Assembly: GCA_013696045.1 (NCBI GenBank)
Contig: JACCZH010000070.1
Span: forward strand, 1 to 5,232
Source: Chloroflexia bacterium
GTDB taxonomy: Bacteria > Chloroflexota > Chloroflexia > Thermomicrobiales > CFX8
Length of the DNA: 5,232 bases
Reading direction: 5' to 3'
Shown here: one piece after another, positions 1 to 3,875 of the stretch
Layout: every line of letters starts with the position of its first letter
Numbering within the stretch: the first letter of the stretch is position 1
The notes under the pieces: generated by a model
Seen by the model: the letters and a program-made list of their open reading frames with translations, nothing else
Told to the model about the DNA's origin: nothing
Database searches by the model: none
Made by a program: the position numbers and the translations under genes

Positions 1-87
1 CTTACGGATGATCTCCAGCTTTACCTCAGACCAAGGGCCAATCTCGCTAAGAAGCTGTGCCTGTAACGCGTCATCATCGCCAACCAT
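1..87 (-). CDS. N-terminus of a three-Cys-motif partner (TcmP)-like protein, cut by the window edge
   Basis: Reading leftward from an ATG at 87-85, 29 codons stay open to base 1, so only the N-terminus is visible. The start is supported by an AGAGGTGG ribosome binding site directly upstream (about 90-97) and by a promoter-like TTGACA/CATCAT pair at 143-171. The peptide begins with an acidic leader (MVGDDD). It continues with LLSEIGPWSEVKLEIIRK, which resembles the conserved opening of TcmP proteins: a Gly-Pro-Trp-Ser/Thr turn followed by an amphipathic KLxIIRK helix. TcmP proteins are poorly characterised. They are usually found beside a three-Cys-motif or phage Gp37/Gp68-like (DUF5131) protein, often in accessory or phage-related DNA; that partner would lie outside this window. 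Local GC near 50% agrees with an accessory origin. That a gene starts here is fairly secure; the family call rests on about 18 residues. Confidence 0.55.
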   Translation of the reverse strand, partial: MVGDDDALQAQLLSEIGPWSEVKLEIIRK

Positions 88-404
88 TTCCACCTCTGCG
101 CTGTCTCAGGAATTCACTGCCAGACAAGGTTCTATGGAACGCATGATGATATGTGCGAGCGTCGCTGTCAAGCGTCATCACTACCATTGATAGCTGTTCG
201 TCATCTACCTTCAGATGTAACCCACAATATCCAGCGGTCATTCTCTGCTACAAACGTCACTGACCACTCACCGACCGCCGAGACGTTGATAACCAGGGTG
301 TCTGCGGAGATGATTACGCTGCCGAAAGTTCGACACGCGTGAGATTCCTGATTACAGAATGCACAGGTACGCCATGACTTCCCGTCCGCGGAGGAATGCT
401 TTTT
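88..404. other. Gene-poor gap with an open in-frame tail behind the toast-rack gene
   Basis: No gene with a credible start and ribosome binding site is seen on either strand here. GC is low (about 45% in 181-240) compared with 65-70% in the operon to the right. On the minus strand, codons continue in frame past the TAG stop of the toast-rack gene (407-405) for 67 sense codons to a TGA at 203-201. The frame has no ATG, and its only GTG and TTG codons are late internal ones. Its translation looks protein-like, with a Cys-x2-Cys (CAFC) followed by a third Cys seven residues later, then an alternating hydrophobic stretch (TLVINVSAVGEWSVTFVAE). It could be a decayed gene remnant or chance. The left part of the gap carries the promoter at 143-171. 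Confidence 0.3.
143..171 (-). promoter_or_regulatory. Sigma70-like promoter for the gene at the left edge
   Basis: On the minus strand a perfect -35 hexamer TTGACA (171-166) is followed, after 17 bases, by CATCAT (148-143), which matches four of six -10 consensus positions. An overlapping TATCAT (151-146) matches five of six but gives a short 14-base spacer. Transcription would begin near 136, leaving a leader of about 50 bases before the ATG at 87 with its AGAGGTGG site. This supports a separate transcription unit rather than readthrough from the operon ending at 405. The call is by eye, from consensus only. Confidence 0.4.
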
Positions 405-1172
405 CTAGCTACCTTCACCAATCGTGATGCTCCCACTCACCGTCGCGATGCGCAGCTTGAGCTTCACCCTCGACGATTCGAAGAGGTCGTTGACATAGGC
501 CTTGCCGGCGATGCCGGAGGTCCGCCCGGTGGGCGAGTTGAGCCGGCCGGAAATCGTAGAGGTCTGGGCGGCGACGCCAACGCGGGTGGGGACGGTGACG
601 GTGACGGCGCCGGACACGGCGTTGATGTGTGCTTCGAGGTCCTTTTTCCAGCTACCGGACAGGTCGATATCCAGCTTGCCGCTGGCGCTGCGTGATTCCA
701 GTCTGGATAGCGAGCGGTAGGTCCCATTCAGCCGGATCTGGATTCCGCCGCTTGCGGATTCAATCTTTATCCGGTCAACCCACGGCTGGTTACCACCAAC
801 GTTCGCCAATACCGCACCGCTGGCTGAGTGAATATCCAGCGACAAGATGGGCAGGGTGTCGAGAACCAGCTCCGCGGCCGCGGCGGCCACGTTCACCTGC
901 AGGTCAATTGGAATGCGGTCGTTCAGCCGGATGTTCCACTCGTTCTGGGTGGAGCGGACGTTCTTCTTAGACCCTTGCTTCACCGTCAGAACGCCCTGGC
1001 CGCCATCGACACGATATTCGACTTCCGGCTCAAGCTCATCGTCGTAGGTGAAATCGGCGTCCATCAGCTCGGTTGCACCGCCGGAGATGCGGAGCTCGCC
1101 CACTGCCATACCGATCTCGACCCGTGCCGAGGTTGCGCCGCCAGCCGGAACCGTCTCAGAGCGTTGCATCAT
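405..1172 (-). CDS. Toast-rack / DUF4097-type beta-solenoid protein
   Basis: A 255-residue protein of unknown molecular function. The ATG at 1172 is preferred over in-frame ATGs at 1208 and 1193 because a GAAAGGA ribosome binding site (1185-1179) ends six bases before it; a second ATG follows at once at 1169. Residues about 17-66 resemble the N-terminal domain of toast-rack (LiaF/DUF2154-like) proteins: VGELRISGGATELMDADF, then a Glu-Pro-Glu-Val-Glu-Tyr segment. Residues about 100-255 form a DUF4097-like right-handed beta-solenoid. Ser-Gly turns recur at 118, 141, 164 and 187 with an exact 23-residue period, then at 208 and 246. No signal peptide or membrane segment is visible, so it is probably cytoplasmic, unlike LiaF, which is membrane-bound. 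The gene overlaps the preceding desulfhydrase-like gene by 17 bases and is the last of the operon. Such proteins are often linked to envelope-stress systems, but nothing here shows that role directly. Confidence 0.75.
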   Translation of the reverse strand: MMQRSETVPAGGATSARVEIGMAVGELRISGGATELMDADFTYDDELEPEVEYRVDGGQGVLTVKQGSKKNVRSTQNEWNIRLNDRIPIDLQVNVAAAAAELVLDTLPILSLDIHSASGAVLANVGGNQPWVDRIKIESASGGIQIRLNGTYRSLSRLESRSASGKLDIDLSGSWKKDLEAHINAVSGAVTVTVPTRVGVAAQTSTISGRLNSPTGRTSGIAGKAYVNDLFESSRVKLKLRIATVSGSITIGEGS

Positions 1173-2184
1173 GCCGTGTCCTTTCGTTGCCATCGAGGAT
1201 CGGCGCAAGCTCCTCGGTCATCGCAAAAAGCGCCGCCGTGCCTCCAGTATGCAGGAAGATGACGGACTCCTTCGAGGAATACATCCCACACTGAATGTCG
1301 GCCAGCATACCGGCAAACGCTTTTGCGCTGTAGACCGGCTCCAGCAGAATCGCCTCGGCGCGCGCCAGGAGACGGATCGCGTCGAGTCCTTCCGGGGTCG
1401 GCACGGCGTAGGCCTCGCCGACAAAGCCGTCGACGCAAATGATGTCGTTCTTCGTCAACGGACAGGCGATGCCGAGACGGCCGGCGGTCTCTTGAACGAT
1501 CTTCCAGCTGCGCTCAGCGCCGATGGCGGCGTTGTCCTCGATCATGATGCCGCGCACCCCATACTCAGCCCCATAGAGCGCCGCGCCAAGGGCGACGCCA
1601 GCGTGGGTTCCACCACCGCCGTTCGGCAAGTAGAACGCGCTGGCGCTGACGCCTTGATCCCAGAGCTGGTAGTTCAGCTCCAGCATGGCCGCGACGTAGC
1701 CGAGCGCGCCCACCCCGTTCGAGCCGCCGCCGGGGATGACATACGGTACGTAGCCGTTGGCGGCCAGTTCGTCCGCAAGCTGCGCCATCCTCGCCGGACG
1801 GTCGCGCTCCTCGGACACCCGGTGGTACTCGATCCCAAAGATGTGGTCCAGCAGAAAGTTGCCCTGCACCGGCGGATTGGGGTCGGTGGTGTTGCTAACG
1901 ATGACAGTCTCAAGGCCTGTGAGCCGCGCGGCGGCCAACGTCTGCCGAACATGGTTAGACTGCGGCCCGCCCTCGGTTATGAGGTGGGTCGCCCCCTGCT
2001 CGAGAGCATCCGCGACGAGATATTCCAGCATGCGGGTCTTGTTGCCGCCCAGCGCGAGCCCGGTCAGGTCATCGCGCTTGATGTAGATCCTCGGGCCACC
2101 GAGCTGCGCCGTCAGCCGTTCGGCAAAGTACAGCGGCGTTGGGAACGTTCCCAGCCGGATACGAGGTTGCGCGGTTAAACCCAT
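1156..2184 (-). CDS. D-cysteine desulfhydrase-like PLP enzyme (ACC deaminase family)
   Basis: A fold-type II PLP enzyme of 342 residues, normal for the D-cysteine desulfhydrase/ACC deaminase family. D-cysteine desulfhydrase converts D-cysteine to pyruvate, ammonia and H2S in the cytoplasm. Visible motifs: substrate-loop start PTPLY near 16-20, GGNKTR with the PLP Schiff-base Lys49, EGGPQSNH at 71-79 containing the catalytic Ser77, IPGGGSNGVG at 150-159, and the phosphate-binding loop GGGGTHAG at 189-196. Two positions that separate the subfamilies are informative. ACC deaminases carry Glu in VYEGK and Leu in HLGG; here they read VYSAK (Ser286) and HTGG (Thr313), as in D-cysteine desulfhydrases. 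The ATG at 2184 overlaps the upstream stop (TGATG), indicating translational coupling; a GTG at 2187 is an alternative start one codon earlier. The phosphate loop is all glycine where GSGGT is usual. Other D-amino-acid or beta-substituted substrates remain possible. Confidence 0.85.
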   Translation of the reverse strand: MGLTAQPRIRLGTFPTPLYFAERLTAQLGGPRIYIKRDDLTGLALGGNKTRMLEYLVADALEQGATHLITEGGPQSNHVRQTLAAARLTGLETVIVSNTTDPNPPVQGNFLLDHIFGIEYHRVSEERDRPARMAQLADELAANGYVPYVIPGGGSNGVGALGYVAAMLELNYQLWDQGVSASAFYLPNGGGGTHAGVALGAALYGAEYGVRGIMIEDNAAIGAERSWKIVQETAGRLGIACPLTKNDIICVDGFVGEAYAVPTPEGLDAIRLLARAEAILLEPVYSAKAFAGMLADIQCGMYSSKESVIFLHTGGTAALFAMTEELAPILDGNERTRHDATL

Positions 2185-2654
2185 CACTCCACCATCGCCC
2201 GCGCCCGGCGGATCTGATCGGCGTGCTCGTGGGCATGCACGGCATAGATCTCCAGCCAGCCTTCGACGCTATAGACGCCGCTCTCGCTATGGGTGCCGGC
2301 GCGCTCCCACTCGACATCGGTCATGCGCTCGAGCAGCTGGGCGGTTGATTCGCGCGCATACCGGAACGCTTCGAGCGACGGCTCAATCGGCCGGTCGTAA
2401 TACAGGATTCGGGCGTAGGCTTCCTGGTCGTAGCCAATAATCTCGGGGGTCTCCTCCGCGAGGAGCCGGCGCAGCCGGATAGCCGAGGTCATCTCGCTAT
2501 CCGCCAGATGGTGAATAATCTCGCGCGGCGACCACTCCTGTGATCCCTCACGGGCATCCATCTCAGCGTTAGTGATGCCTTCCAGTGCCTCGGTAATGAC
2601 CCGGTAGCCGTCCCGGTATTGCTCGATCAGCTTGCCTCGCCTGTCGTCGTCCAT
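2184..2654 (-). CDS. DinB-fold (DinB_2-like) putative metal-binding protein
   Basis: A 156-residue protein of the DinB/YfiT four-helix superfamily, within its usual 150-180 residue length. The ATG at 2654 is chosen because GAGAGGG lies five bases upstream; an in-frame ATG at 2714 would add 20 residues without such a site. The superfamily signature is visible: WSPREIIHHLADSE at 41-54 with His48/His49, and HAHEHADQI at 140-148 with His140 and His144, the spacing of the usual three-histidine metal site. Family members include DNA-damage-inducible DinB of Bacillus, bacillithiol transferases and mycothiol-dependent isomerases, so a thiol-dependent transferase role is possible but not shown. This is the first gene of the minus-strand operon. 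Its TGA overlaps the start of the PLP enzyme gene. A promoter-like CTGACG/TATCAT pair lies 39 bases upstream. Confidence 0.8.
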   Translation of the reverse strand: MDDDRRGKLIEQYRDGYRVITEALEGITNAEMDAREGSQEWSPREIIHHLADSEMTSAIRLRRLLAEETPEIIGYDQEAYARILYYDRPIEPSLEAFRYARESTAQLLERMTDVEWERAGTHSESGVYSVEGWLEIYAVHAHEHADQIRRARAMVE

Positions 2655-2692
2655 CGGTGCCCTCTCACGTTCATCGCGACCTTCCATTGCGG

Positions 2693-2721
2693 ATGATAGA
2701 TGACCGCCGCGCATCCGTCAG
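2693..2721 (-). promoter_or_regulatory. Likely promoter of the minus-strand DinB-desulfhydrase-toast-rack operon
   Basis: On the minus strand CTGACG (2721-2716, four of six -35 positions) and TATCAT (2698-2693, five of six -10 positions) are separated by exactly 17 bases. Transcription would start near 2687, giving a leader of about 33 bases before the ATG at 2654. A 6-bp inverted repeat, CGGATG (2690-2695) and CATCCG (2712-2717), brackets the spacer with a centre-to-centre distance of 22 bases, about two helical turns. That placement would suit an operator, though six base pairs can arise by chance. Confidence 0.4.
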
Positions 2722-2740
2722 TAGCCAGTCCAGGCGCGGA

Positions 2741-2770
2741 TTGACGGTATTATCGTCCGCGTGAGATGCT
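2741..2770 (+). promoter_or_regulatory. Candidate promoter and operator palindrome of the small-gene cassette
   Basis: TTGACG (2741-2746) matches five of six -35 positions; the best -10 at an 18-base spacer is GATGCT (2765-2770), only three of six. The alternative -10 TATTAT (2748-2753) lacks a good -35. The -35 lies within a 15-bp imperfect palindrome, GACGGTATTATCGTC (2743-2757), in which 12 of 15 positions match its own reverse complement. A protein binding there would block the promoter, as expected of an autoregulated cassette. No regulator is identified. Confidence 0.3.
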
Positions 2771-2807
2771 AGATGGAACATCATCGTATTGCGAACGGAG
2801 CAACGAC

Positions 2808-3158
2808 ATGGCTGTACAACATCGACAACTTCCGCAAGATCTCAGAGACGCGATCAAGAGCGGCGATGCTACGCAGGAACAACTTCGGCAACTGATCGAG
2901 ATTGAAGCCGGATGGCTAGGACTCACATTCGGCGAAGCTGTTGAGCGTGCCCGCAACAATACGCTACCGAAAGGCTACCTTGGTTCTAACGTCCAGTTTC
3001 TCATTATGATGATGCATCACGAACTGGACCGTGACGACGAGATCGGCTACCAGACCAAGTCATCCCCACAGCCGAGTACTCTTAAGGCACAGAGTGACGA
3101 TGTGGTTGCTCCACGACAGCATTATCCTCAGGAGATTGCCGACGCCCTAGAGAGGTGA
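2808..3158 (+). CDS. Small repeat-unit protein of unknown function, cassette gene 1
   Basis: A 116-residue soluble protein; I do not recognise a characterised family. The ATG at 2808 is preferred over one at 2766 because ACGGAG lies seven bases upstream. Residues 7-69 form one repeat unit: a short helical head (LPQDLRDAIKSG), then helices around EQLRQLIEIEA, then the signature LTFGEAVERARNNTLPKGYL and a Met-rich end. Residues 70-103 are a polar, acidic linker. Residues 104-116 (QHYPQEIADALER) repeat the head of the unit, but the gene stops there at TGA (3156-3158). The rest of that second unit is encoded by the next gene in a different frame. Base composition (about 50-55% GC in sampled stretches) is lower than in the adjoining operon. 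In a toxin-antitoxin reading this would be an antitoxin-like partner, but no DNA-binding motif is evident. Confidence 0.7.
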   Translation: MAVQHRQLPQDLRDAIKSGDATQEQLRQLIEIEAGWLGLTFGEAVERARNNTLPKGYLGSNVQFLIMMMHHELDRDDEIGYQTKSSPQPSTLKAQSDDVVAPRQHYPQEIADALER

Positions 3159-3315
3159 GGTTATGATTGAGGTTACTCATGAGCAACTGGTCCAGATGAT
3201 TGAGTATGAGGCCGAAAAGCTTGGTCTCTCGTTCGATGAAGCCGTCGAGCGCGCACGCAACGGCACCTTACCGAAGAATTATATTGGATCGGGAATCCAA
3301 TCTTACGTAATGATG
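2826..3315 (+). repeat. Tandem duplication of a roughly 63-codon coding unit across two genes
   Basis: Unit 1 spans 2826-3014 (residues 7-69 of gene 1). Unit 2 spans 3117-3315, made of the last 13 codons of gene 1 plus codons 1-51 of gene 2. Between them lies a linker of about 34 codons. Protein identity is about 62% in the core and about half in the head (LPQDLRDAIKSGDATQEQL against YPQEIADALER then GEV and THEQL). This supports an old in-tandem duplication within one gene, later split. Confidence 0.6.
3156..3175 (+). repeat. 12-bp micro-duplication at the gene 1 / gene 2 junction
   Basis: TGAGGTTA occurs at 3156-3163 and again at 3168-3175, giving a 12-base period across the junction. The first copy holds the stop of gene 1 (TGA 3156-3158), part of the ribosome binding site and the A of the gene 2 start codon. 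Removing 12 bases makes the heads of the two protein repeat units align without a gap, apart from one missing base. Confidence 0.6.
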
Positions 3316-3333
3316 CTGGACTATAAGCCGTAA
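3163..3333 (+). CDS. 56-residue paralogue of the preceding small protein, cassette gene 2
   Basis: A 56-codon gene starting at ATG 3163, four bases after the stop of gene 1, with a strong GAGGTGAGG ribosome binding site (3152-3160). It ends in TAA at 3331-3333, whose last A is the first base of the next gene. The protein is a second copy of the repeat unit in gene 1: HEQLVQMIEYEAEKLGLSF, then DEAVERARNGTLPKNYIGSG and a Met-Met end. About 31 of 50 aligned residues are identical, including the EAVERARNxTLPK core. It lacks the helical head, which is left at the C-terminus of gene 1. GC is about 48% in 3181-3240. Despite its size, the paralogy, ribosome binding site and TAATG coupling make it a convincing gene. 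Function is unknown. Confidence 0.75.
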   Translation: MIEVTHEQLVQMIEYEAEKLGLSFDEAVERARNGTLPKNYIGSGIQSYVMMLDYKP

Positions 3334-3875
3334 TGTCGTTCCAAGGCCGATCACTAGGGCAGATTAGCCAGCAGTTTGCCGATCACGTCAACCGAATCCT
3401 AAATACCACTGTCACTGAACGCCGCCTCGCTGTCTACATGATTGGCCGGAACATATCTAGCATTGGCTTCCAAGACCAGCTTGGAGTTTCCCACACACTC
3501 ATTCGCACCTCCTACGGCCCCATGGAGCTTGATCTACGCCAAACGTGCGACCCGGTGACGGACGAAGAGACCGGCCTGCTCACGCTCAGAACGACCGCCT
3601 ATCGCTACACCGTCGCACCCGAAGGAGACCCGGAGCCACTGCTCCGCTGGGAGTTCGTCCGCTTCCCCGCCAACCCGGACGCCGCCTGGTGCCGGCATCA
3701 TTTTCAGGGACCGATCCGGCTTGGCATTCAGAACCGTGAGGGCGACGAGGCTAACCTGAACCGACGGCATCTGCCGACAAGCGGCGTTGCCACCGAAGAC
3801 GTGCTGCGCTTCTGCATCGCTGACCTTGGGGTGCAACCATTGATCGACGACTGGGACCAGCAACTTCGCCTATGA
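3333..3875 (+). CDS. 180-residue protein of unknown function, cassette gene 3, distantly TumE-like
   Basis: A 180-residue soluble protein; I cannot place it in a characterised family. Its ATG overlaps the stop of gene 2 by one base (TAATG) and has no clear ribosome binding site, so translation is probably coupled. The N-terminal half (1-80) is mixed alpha/beta. The C-terminal half has an ordered pattern: TAYRYTV (88-94), LLRWEFVRF (103-111), WCRHHFQG (119-126), RRHLPTSG (144-151) and VATEDVLRFCIADLGV (152-167). A Tyr-rich strand, Arg-Trp-Glu, histidine pairs and a final His-x-Pro then Thr-Glu-x-Val-Leu helix recall DUF6516/TumE-type small toxins, but the resemblance is loose and the protein is longer. 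GC rises from about 48% at the start to about 67% near the end. Its stop overlaps the convergent gene's stop by six bases. Confidence 0.7.
   Translation: MSFQGRSLGQISQQFADHVNRILNTTVTERRLAVYMIGRNISSIGFQDQLGVSHTLIRTSYGPMELDLRQTCDPVTDEETGLLTLRTTAYRYTVAPEGDPEPLLRWEFVRFPANPDAAWCRHHFQGPIRLGIQNREGDEANLNRRHLPTSGVATEDVLRFCIADLGVQPLIDDWDQQLRL

Noticed and set aside
8..342. Two short plus-strand open frames at the left edge
   Set aside because: The first is antisense to the TcmP-like start, and neither has a ribosome binding site or protein-like composition.
378..404. Hairpin plus T-run resembling a plus-strand terminator
   Set aside because: TTCC and GGAA flank a GC-rich core followed by five T, but only four outer pairs form cleanly and no plus-strand gene ends here.
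1048..2178. Long plus-strand open frame of 376 codons
   Set aside because: It lies antisense to the desulfhydrase-like gene, whose motifs are clear. The translation is Arg/Ala-rich with no recognisable motif, as expected for a shadow frame in high-GC DNA.
3148..3165. Programmed +1 frameshift joining cassette genes 1 and 2
   Set aside because: A +1 slip at AGG-TGA would require Arg-tRNA to re-pair on GGT, a poor match. Gene 2 has its own strong ribosome binding site and ATG, so separate initiation is simpler.
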